Positions 51,410-61,090 are shown, counted from the first letter of the stretch. The stretch is 64,000 nucleotides of DNA from Nonlabens xylanidelens (GCF_002934445.1 NZ_PTJE01000002.1:377392-441391); one strand, 5' to 3'. Numbers and translations are program-made. Notes: a model not told the origin generated them from the letters alone.

Positions 51410-51510
51410 ATATTAAGATCTAAAAAACAGTTGTCACCTTAACCTTAATGATCATGAATAGATAAATTAAAGTTTCCACTACCTTTACTTATCTTAATAT
51501 ACCATAAATC

Positions 51511-51873
51511 ATGAATACATTTATTTCTATTTTAATAGGTTTTATAGCTTTTTTACACCTTTACATCATGTATTTTGAGATGTTTGCTTGGGAAACTAAA
51601 GGTCGTAAAGTATTTAGTGATTTTCCTAAAGAATTATTCGGACAGACTACTGCGATGGCAGCTAATCAAGGACTGTACAATGGTTTTCTAGCAGCTGGTT
51701 TAATATGGACATTCTTCATAGAAAATGAAATATGGAAAGATAACGTGAGTTTGTTCTTTCTAGCTTGTATCGCTATAGCAGGTATTTACGGAGCCCTTAC
51801 AGTCAGTAAGAAAATTATATTTGTACAAACCGTTCCTGCTGCACTAACTATTATTTTAATTTTAATATTCTAA
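51511..51873 (+). CDS. DUF1304 membrane protein
   Basis: A 120-aa inner-membrane protein with four hydrophobic helices. The first carries the family signature LHLYIMYFEMFAWETK, then FGQTTAMAANQGLYNGFLAAGLIW, and two later helices. DUF1304 proteins are widespread and uncharacterised. It stops 12 bp before the start of the next gene, suggesting a two-gene unit. Confidence 0.85.
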   Translation: MNTFISILIGFIAFLHLYIMYFEMFAWETKGRKVFSDFPKELFGQTTAMAANQGLYNGFLAAGLIWTFFIENEIWKDNVSLFFLACIAIAGIYGALTVSKKIIFVQTVPAALTIILILIF

Positions 51874-51884
51874 AAGTATCGTTA

Positions 51885-52487
51885 TTGATTAAAAAGGTTA
51901 TTAATTTCACTGCAAAAGTTATTCTAGTAAGCTCCATACTTATTAGTCTTCTGTTTTTTTTTTGCGGTTATAAATATGTAGAATACCACCTGAAAAAATC
52001 TCTAAGCACACCTTTACATCACATAGAATCAGATATTCATAAAACAAAACCCTTACCAGATAATATTCTCGACACATTTAATGAAATGTATAAAACAAAA
52101 CATGTAATCAGTTACATTAATGAGTCATTATTTGAAAATCGTAGTGGTAAATATATGAGTGAAGAGACATCACAACTAATAATAGTTCATTATTCTAGTG
52201 GGCAAAATAGATATGGATTTCCTAAACTAGTTCTAGCGCATCAATTAGAACAGCAGTTTTCAGATGATCAGCTCCTCGTATTTTACGCAAGTAATTTTGA
52301 CTTTTTAAATAACAATACAGGCTTTTACAGCGCATCGTTACACTATTTTGATAAGAAGTTAGAAGACTTAAATAAAAGAGAGGCTGCCACATTAATTTTA
52401 ATGCTGGACAACCCTAGAATGTATCATCCACATAGAGCATCTGCTCTAGAACGACTTAACCAGCGGTTAGAACTATTAGGTTATTAG
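51885..52487 (+). CDS. Degenerate GT51 (transglycosylase)-like membrane protein
   Basis: A 200-aa protein from a TTG start (51,885), with one N-terminal membrane helix (ILVSSILISLLFFFCGYKYV). The C-terminal third (GFYSASLHYFDKKLEDLNKREAATLILMLDNPRMYHPHRASALERLNQRL) matches the last conserved part of the peptidoglycan transglycosylase domain of class A PBPs. The catalytic Glu motif (EDxxFxxHxG) at the domain start is not visible, and the protein is shorter than monofunctional transglycosylases, so it is probably a non-catalytic relative. Located in the periplasm by its anchor. Confidence 0.6.
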   Translation: MIKKVINFTAKVILVSSILISLLFFFCGYKYVEYHLKKSLSTPLHHIESDIHKTKPLPDNILDTFNEMYKTKHVISYINESLFENRSGKYMSEETSQLIIVHYSSGQNRYGFPKLVLAHQLEQQFSDDQLLVFYASNFDFLNNNTGFYSASLHYFDKKLEDLNKREAATLILMLDNPRMYHPHRASALERLNQRLELLGY

Positions 52488-52520
52488 AAAGATCCTTATG
52501 TAAAAATTATATAAACTAAA

Positions 52521-52545
52521 AACGCCTCGCAAATTGCGAGGCGTT
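52521..52545. terminator. Bidirectional terminator (AACGCCTCGC/GCGAGGCGTT)
   Basis: Perfect 10-bp stem, AAATT loop, A- and T-tracts either side; it serves the rightward GT51-like gene and the leftward rpmE2. Confidence 0.88.
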
Positions 52546-52569
52546 TTGTATAAATAAAAATCGAGAAGA

Positions 52570-52821
52570 TTACTTCTTGAATTTTGCGTATTTGTTTTTG
52601 AACTTGTCGATACGTCCTGCAGTATCAATAAGTTTGCTCTCCCCAGTATAGAATGGGTGAGAAGTACGAGAAATTTCCAATTTGATTAATGGATATTCAG
52701 TTCCTTCAAACTCAATTGTTTCACTAGTGTTAGCAGTAGACTTAGTTATGAATACGTCTTCGTTAGACATGTCCTTAAATGCTACTAATCTATAATTCTC
52801 TGGGTGTATTCCTTTTTGCAT
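52570..52821 (-). CDS. rpmE2: 50S ribosomal protein L31 type B
   Basis: An 83-aa protein with the type B signature: [30 protein letters not shown]-like ([22 protein letters not shown]) and a basic tail. It lacks the CxxC zinc ligands of type A L31, so it is the zinc-independent form. This fits Bacteroidota, which often carry only type B. Divergent from a DUF4199 gene, a synteny I associate with Flavobacteriia. Confidence 0.95.
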   Translation of the reverse strand: MQKGIHPENYRLVAFKDMSNEDVFITKSTANTSETIEFEGTEYPLIKLEISRTSHPFYTGESKLIDTAGRIDKFKNKYAKFKK

Positions 52822-52939
52822 GACTTAAATTCTTATTCTTTTGCGGCTGCAAATTTAACTGTTTTTATTTAAATAACAACCTTTTAATCCTAAATTAATT
52901 TAAAGCAAATGTAACTCATAAAACCATAGTTCCTAGCTT

Positions 52940-52947
52940 TATATTTG
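52940..52947 (+). promoter_or_regulatory. Promoter -7 element of the DUF4199-GT2 operon (TATATTTG)
   Basis: Perfect TAnnTTTG. It overlaps the furthest-upstream TTG of the frame, showing that translation starts later, at GTG 52,972. Confidence 0.72.
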
Positions 52948-52971
52948 CAAACTCAATTAAAAATCTTTTTA

Positions 52972-53469
52972 GTGGACAAAACGATCAAAAGAAATTCCTT
53001 TATTTTAGGAACCGTAGGCGCATTAATCACTCTAGCAATTTACATATACATGTGGCAAGCACAGGATTATTTAAATCCTTTGTTAAACACTTCCATATAC
53101 CTTTACCCTATTCTTATAGGTGTCCTCGCACAAGTATGGGGTAGACTCGCTTTAAAAGGTAATGTTTCTTTTAAACAAGTCGTTCTAGCCTACTTCATTT
53201 GTATTCTCATGATTTTTATAACCGAGTCTGTTACATATTACATTTTACTTAATCATGTAGACACAAATGCAAAACAAATATTACTAGACGCATGGCGTGG
53301 AATTACCGAAAAAGGACAAAACAGCCTTGCAAAAAGTGATGTATTTAAAGCCCCTACTTATTCTCTATCAGAATTTGCATTAGGTTTTGCTACTAAAACA
53401 CTCATGTTTACAGTACCAGGTTTAATCACAGGTTTAATAATCAGTAAAATACCACAAACTGGTAAGTAA
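52972..53469 (+). CDS. DUF4199 membrane protein 1
   Basis: A 165-aa protein with four hydrophobic helices (LGTVGALITLAIYIYMW, YLYPILIGVLAQVWGRLAL, AYFICILMIFITESVTYYILL, FATKTLMFTVPGLITGLII) in the DUF4199 layout. GTG 52,972 is chosen over TTG 52,945, which lies in the promoter. Function unknown; these genes usually precede a GT2 glycosyltransferase, suggesting a role in moving or anchoring a polyprenyl-linked sugar. A paralogue follows 44 bp later. Confidence 0.8.
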   Translation: MDKTIKRNSFILGTVGALITLAIYIYMWQAQDYLNPLLNTSIYLYPILIGVLAQVWGRLALKGNVSFKQVVLAYFICILMIFITESVTYYILLNHVDTNAKQILLDAWRGITEKGQNSLAKSDVFKAPTYSLSEFALGFATKTLMFTVPGLITGLIISKIPQTGK

Positions 53470-53513
53470 TTATTTGATCGTTATATTTGAAACATACAAC
53501 ATGACACTTTTAA

Positions 53514-54074
53514 ATGAATAATTTAATAAAAGAAATACCGGTTAAGTATGACCTTATAGGTTTTACCTTAATTATCGTCGCTTACTTTGCTATGTGGCAA
53601 ATAGATCTAGGACTGTTCTTAAATCCATTAATCACTTATCCTATATCTATTATTGTTTTCATATTAGGTGTGGTGTCACAAACACAAGCAAAAAAGCAGC
53701 TAGAAGGTTACCTAAGTTTTGGAACTGCCCTACTCTATTTCATATTCACCATTGCCATTGCCCTTTTAGGTTATGTTATTGCTGGTTTATTAATCTTTAA
53801 CATCATCGATCCTGGTGCAAAAGAAGAACTGGTAGAATTAAGCATAAAAGCAGCCATGGAAATGAGTAGTACCATATTAAGTTGGTTCGGTATGGAAGAC
53901 ATTTCAGGTCAGGTATCAGAAGAGCAAATACGCCAGCAAATGAAATTTAGCCCTACACCATTTGGTTATGCCAGTCTTATAATAGGCTACATAGGTAATA
54001 TTATTATGTTTACCGTAGGTGGCCTAATTTCTAGTCTTATCATTAAAAAAGAAAAACCTTACGAGTTTGAATAA
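53514..54074 (+). CDS. DUF4199 membrane protein 2
   Basis: A 186-aa paralogue of the preceding gene with the same four-helix plan (LIGFTLIIVAYFAMWQIDLG, ITYPISIIVFILGVVSQTQAKKQL, ALLYFIFTIAIALLGYVIAGLLIF, SLIIGYIGNIIMFTVGGLISSLII) and a longer amphipathic segment (AMEMSSTILSWFGMEDISGQVSEEQIRQQM) before the last helix. The stop is 1 nt before the ATG of the GT2 gene, so they are coupled. Confidence 0.82.
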   Translation: MNNLIKEIPVKYDLIGFTLIIVAYFAMWQIDLGLFLNPLITYPISIIVFILGVVSQTQAKKQLEGYLSFGTALLYFIFTIAIALLGYVIAGLLIFNIIDPGAKEELVELSIKAAMEMSSTILSWFGMEDISGQVSEEQIRQQMKFSPTPFGYASLIIGYIGNIIMFTVGGLISSLIIKKEKPYEFE

Positions 54075-54075
54075 A

Positions 54076-55044
54076 ATGGACCTTTCCATAGTCATCCCAT
54101 TACTCAATGAGGCAGACTCCATCCCAGAATTACAATCCTGGATAAACCGTGTAATGCAAACCACGGACTTATCTTATGAAGTAATTTATATAGATGACGG
54201 TAGTACAGATAGCAGTTGGAGTATAATAAGTACGCTTTCGCGAAAGCGAGAACAAAACAACTCTCCTAACCCAATAAAAGGTATTAAATTCCAGGCCAAT
54301 TACGGAAAATCACAAGCCTTACACGCTGGTTTTAAGATGACACAAGGTAACGTAGTCATTACTATGGATGCAGATTTACAGGATTCTCCAGACGAGATTC
54401 CTGAACTTTACAAGATGATTACCGTAGGAAATCACGACCTAGTAAGCGGCTGGAAAAAGAAACGCTATGATAGTGTTATTTCAAAAAATCTACCTAGCAA
54501 ATTATTCAATTGGGCAGCGCGTAAAACTAGCGGTGTACAACTTAATGATTTTAACTGCGGTCTTAAAGCATATAAAAGTGCGGTCGTAAAAAATATCGAT
54601 GTACATGGTGAGATGCACCGTTACATACCTGTGCTTTCTAAAAACGCTGGTTTTACAGACATTACAGAAAAAGAAGTCATTCATCAGGCACGTAAATATG
54701 GTACTACTAAGTTTGGTTATGAGCGATTCATAAACGGTTTTCTAGACCTTATAACTATAGCTTTTATATCTAAATACGGTAAACGACCTATGCACCTTTT
54801 TGGCACTCTAGGTGTTATCACGTTTATGATAGGTTTTATAACAGCAGGATATGTAGGTGTTTCAAAATTGTATCGCATGGCTACAGACCTTCCTTATATT
54901 CTAGTTACTGATAATCCATGGTTCTTTATTGCACTCACCACTATGGTTTTAGGTACGCTTTTCTTTATAGCTGGTTTTTTAGGCGAGTTAATTTTGAGAA
55001 ATGGTAATCAAGGCGATCGCTATAAAATTGCTGAAGAAATTTAA
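54076..55044 (+). CDS. Family 2 glycosyltransferase (polyprenyl-phosphate hexose type)
   Basis: A 322-aa GT2 enzyme like GtrB/DPM synthases. Catalytic domain: IVIPLLNEADSIPEL, YIDDGSTDSSW (first Asp pair), MDADLQDSPDEIPEL (DxD) and QARKYGTTKFGYERF. Two C-terminal membrane helices (LFGTLGVITFMIGFITAGYVG, FFIALTTMVLGTLFFIAGFLGEL) anchor it at the inner membrane. An iterated palindrome sits in the coding region (54,233), read as TLSRKRE in a loop between strands. It would transfer a sugar from a nucleotide donor to undecaprenyl phosphate; sugar unknown. Confidence 0.9.
   Translation: MDLSIVIPLLNEADSIPELQSWINRVMQTTDLSYEVIYIDDGSTDSSWSIISTLSRKREQNNSPNPIKGIKFQANYGKSQALHAGFKMTQGNVVITMDADLQDSPDEIPELYKMITVGNHDLVSGWKKKRYDSVISKNLPSKLFNWAARKTSGVQLNDFNCGLKAYKSAVVKNIDVHGEMHRYIPVLSKNAGFTDITEKEVIHQARKYGTTKFGYERFINGFLDLITIAFISKYGKRPMHLFGTLGVITFMIGFITAGYVGVSKLYRMATDLPYILVTDNPWFFIALTTMVLGTLFFIAGFLGELILRNGNQGDRYKIAEEI
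54233..54248. repeat. Iterated palindrome inside the GT2 gene
   Basis: CGCTTTCGCGAAAGCG, read in a different frame from the other coding copies (TLSRKRE instead of AFAKA), about residues 53-58 of the enzyme. Confidence 0.95.
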
Positions 55045-55081
55045 CACCACCTGTTTACTTAGAACATCGAGATTAAATTTT

Positions 55082-55117
55082 AAAAGCCTTCTCTATTTAA
55101 TATGGAGAAGGCTTTTT
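55082..55117. terminator. Terminator after the GT2 gene
   Basis: AAAAGCCTTCTC/GAGAAGGCTTTT stem with an 11-nt loop and T-run. Confidence 0.87.
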
Positions 55118-55200
55118 ACTATTCATTTAAATAATAATAAAGCCACAATAGCAGACTATGCAACAACTTAAAACAACAACGAAGACTGCTCAGTAATTCT

Positions 55201-55208
55201 TATCTTTG
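55201..55208 (+). promoter_or_regulatory. Promoter -7 element of the phospho-sugar mutase gene (TATCTTTG)
   Basis: TAnnTTTG, 25 bp before the ATG. Confidence 0.68.
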
Positions 55209-55233
55209 TATTTAGAATACAAGCCAACAACAC

Positions 55234-56946
55234 ATGAATAAAGAACAGATCTTAAAAACCGCACAATCTTGGACTCAAGCACCTTTTGATGAGTCTACTG
55301 TAACACGTACTCTAGCATTAATCACTGCAAATAATGACGAGTTTCAAGAATCTTTCTATAAAGATCTAGAATTTGGTACAGGTGGTATGCGTGGTGTCAT
55401 GGGTGTTGGGACTAATCGTATCAATAAATATACACTTGGTAAAAACACACAAGGTCTTTCTCAATACTTAAATAAGCAGTTTCCTGACGAGCAAGTAAAA
55501 GTAGCTATAGCCTATGATTGCCGTCATAATTCTAAAGAACTGGCACAAGTAGTTGCAAACGTTTTTAGTGCAAACGGCATTCACGTTTATCTGTTTCCAG
55601 ACTTGCGCCCTACTCCATTGCTTTCTTATACGGTAAAAGCAAAGGACTGTCATGCAGGTATTGTATTAACGGCTAGTCACAATCCGCCAGAGTATAATGG
55701 CTATAAAGTGTACTGGCAAGATGGCGGACAACTCGTACCACCACAAGACAAAGAAATATTAGATTTAATCGGTTCATTAGAATTTGCCGATGTGAATTTT
55801 AATGGTGATGATCAGTTAATAGAATTACTAACTGATGCAGACGATAATGTATTTATAGACGACAGTATCAAAGCAGGTAAAATAGCAGGAGATGTAGATC
55901 GCTCACAATTAAAAATAGTTTTTACTAGTCTACATGGTACTAGTATTACTCTAATTCCAGAAACATTAAAACGTGCTGGATACACAAATGTGCATATCGT
56001 AGAAGAACAAGCCGTACCTAATGGTGATTTCCCTACGGTAAAATCTCCTAATCCAGAAGAGCCAGAAGCACTTAAAATGGCAGTAGATCTTGCAAATGAG
56101 ATCGATGCTGACATGGTCATAGGTACAGATCCAGATTCTGACAGACTAGGTATTGCTGTGCGCGATACAGATGGTAACATGAAATTACTTAACGGTAATC
56201 AGACCATGGTTGCCATGACCGATTTTTTATTAAAGCAAAGCGATATAAAAGCGATGAAAGATCCGTTTATAGGATCTACTATCGTTTCTACACCTATGAT
56301 GCACGATCTAGCGCATGCATATGACGTAGAATGTAAAGAAGGTCTTACTGGTTTTAAGTGGATTGCAAAAATGATTAAAGACCATCCACAACAGCACTTT
56401 ATAGGTGGTGGCGAGGAAAGCTTTGGTTACATGGTAGGTGATTTTGTACGTGATAAAGATGCTGTTACTGCATGTTTACTAGCTTGTGAGATGTATGCTT
56501 TTGCAAAATCAAATTCATCAACCGTTTATCAAGAGTTGATAAAACTATATCTTAAATACGGTGTGTATCAAGAGAAATTAGTCTCTCTAGTTAAGAAAGG
56601 AATCTCTGGAGCTGCAGAGATTAAACAAATGATGATAGACCTAAGAGAAAACCCACCTAAACAAATAGGCGGACAAGATGTCATTATAGTAGAAGATTAT
56701 GCTGCGAGCACTAGAGAAAACAAGCATTTGAATAAAACTGAAACTCTTGATATTCCTAAATCTAATGTTTTAATCTTTTATCTAGCAGATGGCTCAAAGA
56801 TTGCAGCACGACCTAGCGGTACAGAACCTAAAATAAAGTTCTATATCTCTGTAAAAACAGCGCTGGACAAAGTGGAAAATTACACCCTAATCCAGACACA
56901 ATTAGAAGATAAAATTAAAGGCATTCTTGCCAGTTTTGATATTTAA
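55234..56946 (+). CDS. Phosphoglucomutase/phosphomannomutase-family enzyme
   Basis: A 570-aa alpha-D-phosphohexomutase of the long bacterial form. Seen: FGTGGMRGVMGVG near 50, the phosphoserine loop VLTASHNPPEYNGYKVYW (Ser ~147), the Mg site GTDPDSDRLGIAV (~295-307), the sugar-specificity loop GGGEESFGYMVGD (~390-402), and the C-terminal phosphate loop ARPSGTEPKIKFY. It interconverts hexose 1- and 6-phosphates, feeding nucleotide-sugar synthesis. It lies 3 bp upstream of the ABC transporter gene, an operon pairing. Confidence 0.94.
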   Translation: MNKEQILKTAQSWTQAPFDESTVTRTLALITANNDEFQESFYKDLEFGTGGMRGVMGVGTNRINKYTLGKNTQGLSQYLNKQFPDEQVKVAIAYDCRHNSKELAQVVANVFSANGIHVYLFPDLRPTPLLSYTVKAKDCHAGIVLTASHNPPEYNGYKVYWQDGGQLVPPQDKEILDLIGSLEFADVNFNGDDQLIELLTDADDNVFIDDSIKAGKIAGDVDRSQLKIVFTSLHGTSITLIPETLKRAGYTNVHIVEEQAVPNGDFPTVKSPNPEEPEALKMAVDLANEIDADMVIGTDPDSDRLGIAVRDTDGNMKLLNGNQTMVAMTDFLLKQSDIKAMKDPFIGSTIVSTPMMHDLAHAYDVECKEGLTGFKWIAKMIKDHPQQHFIGGGEESFGYMVGDFVRDKDAVTACLLACEMYAFAKSNSSTVYQELIKLYLKYGVYQEKLVSLVKKGISGAAEIKQMMIDLRENPPKQIGGQDVIIVEDYAASTRENKHLNKTETLDIPKSNVLIFYLADGSKIAARPSGTEPKIKFYISVKTALDKVENYTLIQTQLEDKIKGILASFDI

Positions 56947-56949
56947 TAA

Positions 56950-58770
56950 ATGAATTATTTTAAAGAGATTTTACAGTATGCTAAGCCTTATAAGCGTTAT
57001 GGTATACTGAATATTATTTGTAATATATTTTATGCACTTTTTAGCACATTAACTTTTATAGCGTTAATGCCAGTGATGAAAGTATTATTTCAAAACACAG
57101 AACGTGTTGATGAAAAACCAGAATGGCTAGGTTTACTAGATGTAAAAGACTATCTAGAGAATTATGTAAACTGGTATGCCACTACAGTCGTTGATCAAGA
57201 TCAAGAAAAAGCATTGATAGCAATGATTATTGTTATTGTAGTTCTTGCATTGCTTAAAAATGTTTTTGGATATCTAGGAATGTATTTTATTACATTCTTG
57301 AGAAATGGAGTGTTGAGAGATATAAGAAATGAACTTTATGAAAAGATCATGCATTTACCGATCTCCTTCTTTTCAGAAAAGAGAAAAGGTGATGTAATTG
57401 TTAGAACCAGCAGTGATGTAGAAAAAATTCAAAATAGTTTTTTATCTATACTAGAATTAATAGTTAAAGAACCACTTAATGTAATCTTTACTCTGGGCGC
57501 CATGTTACTTATAAGTCCTGGACTTACAATATTTGTATTGATCTTTATACCTATTTCTGGATTCATAATTTCTAGAATTGGTAAAAAATTAAAAAGTCAA
57601 TCGACCGATGTGCAAAAAGAACAAGGTTATTTTACATCGTTATTAGAAGAAACATTGAGCGGACTAAAAGTCATTAAAGGCTTTAATGCTGAAGACAGAT
57701 TAAACAATACATTTCAAAAAAGCACCCAGCGTTTTTACAAATTCTCAAATGTATTACAGTTTAGAAGAAGTATGGCAGGACCTACTAGCGAGTTTTTAGG
57801 AATATGTGTCATTTCTGGATTATTTTGGTTTGGTGGAAAAATGGTTTTTGGTGGAGATTTAAATGGTGAGTATTTTGTATCTTATATGGCTTTAGCATAC
57901 GGAATATTAACACCTGCCAAAGCTATTGCAAAAGCTAGTTATGGTGTTAAAGAAGGTAATGCGAGTGCAGAGCGTGTTCTAGAAATACTGCATACTAAAA
58001 ATGAGATTGAAGATAAAGAAGGAGCTGTTTCTATTCCCGCTTTCGCGAAAGCGGTAAACGTAAACAACATCACGTTTTCTTATCAAGATGAACCTGTTCT
58101 AAAGAATTTCTCGCTTAATATACCTAAAGGAACTAGTGTTGCTCTAGTAGGACAAAGTGGTTCTGGAAAGAGTACGATTGCAAATCTATTGACCAGATTT
58201 TACGATGTAGAAAATGGTACTATTACTATAGATGGGCAAAATATTAAGGACGTAACTCTTAAGAGTTTGCGTGATCAAATGGCTATCGTTACTCAAGATT
58301 CTATCTTATTTAATGACACTATCGCAACTAATGTAGCACTAAGTGATAAAAATGCTACTGAAGAACAGATTACCGATGCTTTAAAAATTGCCAATGCATG
58401 GGAATTTGTCAAAGACTTGCCAGAAGGTATTCATACCAACATAGGTGACAGCGGTAATAAATTAAGTGGTGGACAGAAACAACGACTTTCTATAGCGCGT
58501 GCAGTACTTAAAAATGCACCAATCCTAATTCTAGATGAGGCAACCAGCGCACTAGATACAGAGAGTGAACGACTGGTTCAAGATGCTCTTGAAAAAGTTA
58601 TGAAAAATAGAACTTCTATCGTTATTGCTCACAGACTGTCTACCATTCAAAATGCAGACCATATAGTAGTGATGAAAAAAGGAGAAATAGTAGAACAAGG
58701 TACGCACAGTGATTTATTATCTAAAGAAGGTCTATACCATGGTCTTGTAGGTATGCAAAGTCTTGTTTAA
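56950..58770 (+). CDS. MsbA-like ABC exporter (fused permease and ATPase)
   Basis: A 606-aa half-transporter. Six predicted membrane helices span ~15-320. The nucleotide-binding domain has Walker A GQSGSGKST (~402-410), Q-loop VTQDSILFND, signature LSGGQKQR, Walker B ILILDEATSALD and H-loop AHRLS. Homodimers of this type flip lipids such as lipid A or polyprenyl-linked glycans. The junction between membrane part and ATPase carries the iterated palindrome, encoding PAFAKAV, an apparent in-frame insertion in a linker. Next gene 15 bp downstream. Confidence 0.93.
   Translation: MNYFKEILQYAKPYKRYGILNIICNIFYALFSTLTFIALMPVMKVLFQNTERVDEKPEWLGLLDVKDYLENYVNWYATTVVDQDQEKALIAMIIVIVVLALLKNVFGYLGMYFITFLRNGVLRDIRNELYEKIMHLPISFFSEKRKGDVIVRTSSDVEKIQNSFLSILELIVKEPLNVIFTLGAMLLISPGLTIFVLIFIPISGFIISRIGKKLKSQSTDVQKEQGYFTSLLEETLSGLKVIKGFNAEDRLNNTFQKSTQRFYKFSNVLQFRRSMAGPTSEFLGICVISGLFWFGGKMVFGGDLNGEYFVSYMALAYGILTPAKAIAKASYGVKEGNASAERVLEILHTKNEIEDKEGAVSIPAFAKAVNVNNITFSYQDEPVLKNFSLNIPKGTSVALVGQSGSGKSTIANLLTRFYDVENGTITIDGQNIKDVTLKSLRDQMAIVTQDSILFNDTIATNVALSDKNATEEQITDALKIANAWEFVKDLPEGIHTNIGDSGNKLSGGQKQRLSIARAVLKNAPILILDEATSALDTESERLVQDALEKVMKNRTSIVIAHRLSTIQNADHIVVMKKGEIVEQGTHSDLLSKEGLYHGLVGMQSLV
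58038..58053. repeat. Iterated palindrome inside the ABC exporter gene
   Basis: CGCTTTCGCGAAAGCG (extended CCGC...GCGG), in frame as AFAKA in the interdomain linker. Confidence 0.95.
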
Positions 58771-58785
58771 TTAAAAATTAAAAAC

Positions 58786-59298
58786 ATGAAAAATTTAATT
58801 CTTTTAGTAACATTTCTAGTTGTCACTATTAATGTAACAACGGCTCAAGAATCTGTAGCATCTTTAATGGACAAAGCTCTTAGTGAAGCAGTAGAATCTG
58901 ATAAGCATGTGATGGTAAAATTTGAGGCATCTTGGTGTGGCTGGTGTCATCGCATGACTAAGCAGTTAAAAGACCCTGCCATCGCTTCTTATATAGAAGA
59001 AAATTATGTATTGCTACCTATTGTTGTTTTTGAAAATGGGGATAACATAAAACTAGAAAACCCTGGATCTAGAGAATTAATTACTAGTTATAAAGGCGCT
59101 AGTGCTGGTTTGCCTTTTTGGGTGATACTAGACGCGAGTGGTACAATAATAACGACTTCTTTTAATGAAAAAGGAGATAACCTAGGCTGTCCAGCATCTA
59201 AGGACGAAGTGGCTAGTTTTATTAAAAAATTAAAAGCTACATCTAATTTAACTGCTGATAATGAAGCCTTAATAACTAAGATCTTTACAAAGAGTTAA
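58786..59298 (+). CDS. Exported thioredoxin-family protein
   Basis: A 170-aa precursor with signal peptide (LVTFLVVTINVTTAQE). A thioredoxin-like fold with active site SWCGWCHRM (Cys51, Cys54), Trp before the first Cys, and a cis-Pro region GLPFWVILD. The His after the second Cys and the overall spacing resemble the DUF255/thioredoxin_7 group. Probably a periplasmic thiol reductase or disulfide isomerase. In the operon after the ABC exporter. Confidence 0.87.
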   Translation: MKNLILLVTFLVVTINVTTAQESVASLMDKALSEAVESDKHVMVKFEASWCGWCHRMTKQLKDPAIASYIEENYVLLPIVVFENGDNIKLENPGSRELITSYKGASAGLPFWVILDASGTIITTSFNEKGDNLGCPASKDEVASFIKKLKATSNLTADNEALITKIFTKS

Positions 59299-59326
59299 TT
59301 AACTGATTTTTAAAACATACTCTTTA

Positions 59327-61003
59327 ATGAGTTCTATTTTACGCCGATTTAATTCTGAAGAAGAAAGGATAGATGCACCTCAAAAATTCACATTCCCTTT
59401 TCTTTATGAACCACATCCACTTGCTTTAAAAGCAGCGACACAACTAAGAAATTTTTTAGATGGTCTAGATAATTGGTTTTTTGATTTAAATCTAGGTCCA
59501 GAAGATTATCAGCATCCCTTAGGGAAAATGTTTGGGGTACTTGTGGTTAGAGATAAAGAAGGTAAATTAGGACATTTATGGGCACATTCTGGGGTTATAA
59601 ACGGAGAACAAAAAGAGACTGAATTTGCTCCTTTAGTTTTTAATATGTTTCAGGAAGATGGTCTTTATGCCAAAGAAAATGGTATTTTAAGTACGCTCAC
59701 TTCTACCTTAGAATCACTAGAGAACGACACAGACTACCTTGCAAATAAGAAAAGGCTAGAAAAACTAAAGGTTGAAAATGAACTTTTAATTTATAATCAG
59801 CGTAAAAAACATTCAAATCTCAAAGCAGAACGTAAGAAAATAAAGGAAGAAGCAAAATCTATACTAAGTAAAGCAGATTTTCAAAAATTAATAGACAGCC
59901 ATCAAACAGCTGGTATGCATGCAAAATTCTTACTTAAAGAGTATAAGGTATATCTAGATTCAAAAGTCGTCCCTCTAGAAAAGGCTATTGCTACTGTTCA
60001 AAATGAAATAGACCAAATTAAGTTAGATCGTAAAAACCTGTCTAATAAACTGCAGACTTGGATTTTTGAAAATTATAATTTTTTAAATGCAAACGGTGAG
60101 CGTAAAAATGCTATTGAGCTTTTTAAAAACATACCTCCTTACTTACCACCATCTGGAACTGGAGATTGTGCCGCGCCTAAATTATTACAATATGCTTATT
60201 TAAATGATTTACAGCCGCTCGCCATGGCAGAATTCTGGTACGGTGAGTCTTTAAAATCACAAATACGTAAACATGGTCACTTCTACCCATCTTGCCGTTC
60301 TAAATGTGAACCAGTTTTAGGACATATGCTACAAGGTCTAGACGTAGACGATAATCCTATGCTAGAAAACCCTGCTATAGGTAAAGAACTATCCCTTATT
60401 TATGAAGACGATTACCTTATGGCTGTTAATAAGCCCGAAGAGTTTCTCTCAGTACGAGGTAAAGTCATAGACGACTCTGTAGAATCTAGAATGAAACAAC
60501 GTTTTCCAGATGCCACAGGACCATTAATTGTACACAGATTAGACATGAGTACATCAGGAGTTTTATTACTTACTAAGTCCCTAGATATTCATAAAAAGGT
60601 CCAAGATCAATTTGAAAGACGTACGGTTAAAAAACGATATGTTGCTTTATTAGACGGTATGGTAAAAGAAGATAGTGGTTATATATCTCTAGCTTTAAGA
60701 GTAGATCTGGATAATAGACCTTTTCAAATGGTCGACCCTGAATACGGTAAAAACGCTCGTACAAGATATGAAGTTATAGAACGTAAAGATGGTAAAACTA
60801 GAGTGCACTTCTACCCTATTACAGGACGCACCCACCAGTTGCGTGTACATGCATCCCATCCATTAGGATTAAACTGTCCTATTGTAGGTGATGATTTATA
60901 TGGTTTTAAACAAGACCGCTTATACTTGCATGCCGAGCAGTTAGAATTTATACATCCTGTAACTTTACAGCCTGTCATTTTAAATGTTCCTTCACCATTT
61001 TAA
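59327..61003 (+). CDS. RluA-family pseudouridine synthase with long N-terminal extension
   Basis: A 558-aa protein. The C-terminal ~220 residues are the catalytic domain: LIYEDDYLMAVNKPEEFLSVRG, the catalytic Asp in VHRLDMSTSGVLLLTK, and ITGRTHQLRVHASH. The N-terminal ~340 residues include a long coiled coil (~130-250) and a Cys-containing segment (FYPSCRSKCEPVLGH), an extension seen in Bacteroidota RluA paralogues. It isomerises uridines in tRNA or 23S rRNA; target not determinable. Confidence 0.9.
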   Translation: MSSILRRFNSEEERIDAPQKFTFPFLYEPHPLALKAATQLRNFLDGLDNWFFDLNLGPEDYQHPLGKMFGVLVVRDKEGKLGHLWAHSGVINGEQKETEFAPLVFNMFQEDGLYAKENGILSTLTSTLESLENDTDYLANKKRLEKLKVENELLIYNQRKKHSNLKAERKKIKEEAKSILSKADFQKLIDSHQTAGMHAKFLLKEYKVYLDSKVVPLEKAIATVQNEIDQIKLDRKNLSNKLQTWIFENYNFLNANGERKNAIELFKNIPPYLPPSGTGDCAAPKLLQYAYLNDLQPLAMAEFWYGESLKSQIRKHGHFYPSCRSKCEPVLGHMLQGLDVDDNPMLENPAIGKELSLIYEDDYLMAVNKPEEFLSVRGKVIDDSVESRMKQRFPDATGPLIVHRLDMSTSGVLLLTKSLDIHKKVQDQFERRTVKKRYVALLDGMVKEDSGYISLALRVDLDNRPFQMVDPEYGKNARTRYEVIERKDGKTRVHFYPITGRTHQLRVHASHPLGLNCPIVGDDLYGFKQDRLYLHAEQLEFIHPVTLQPVILNVPSPF

Positions 61004-61090
61004 ATAATTATTCTTCTTGTGAATAACTAGCTGGCATTCCTATTTTAAGACCTATTTAGTCATCGTATTTTTACGGTAAATCTCTATTTT

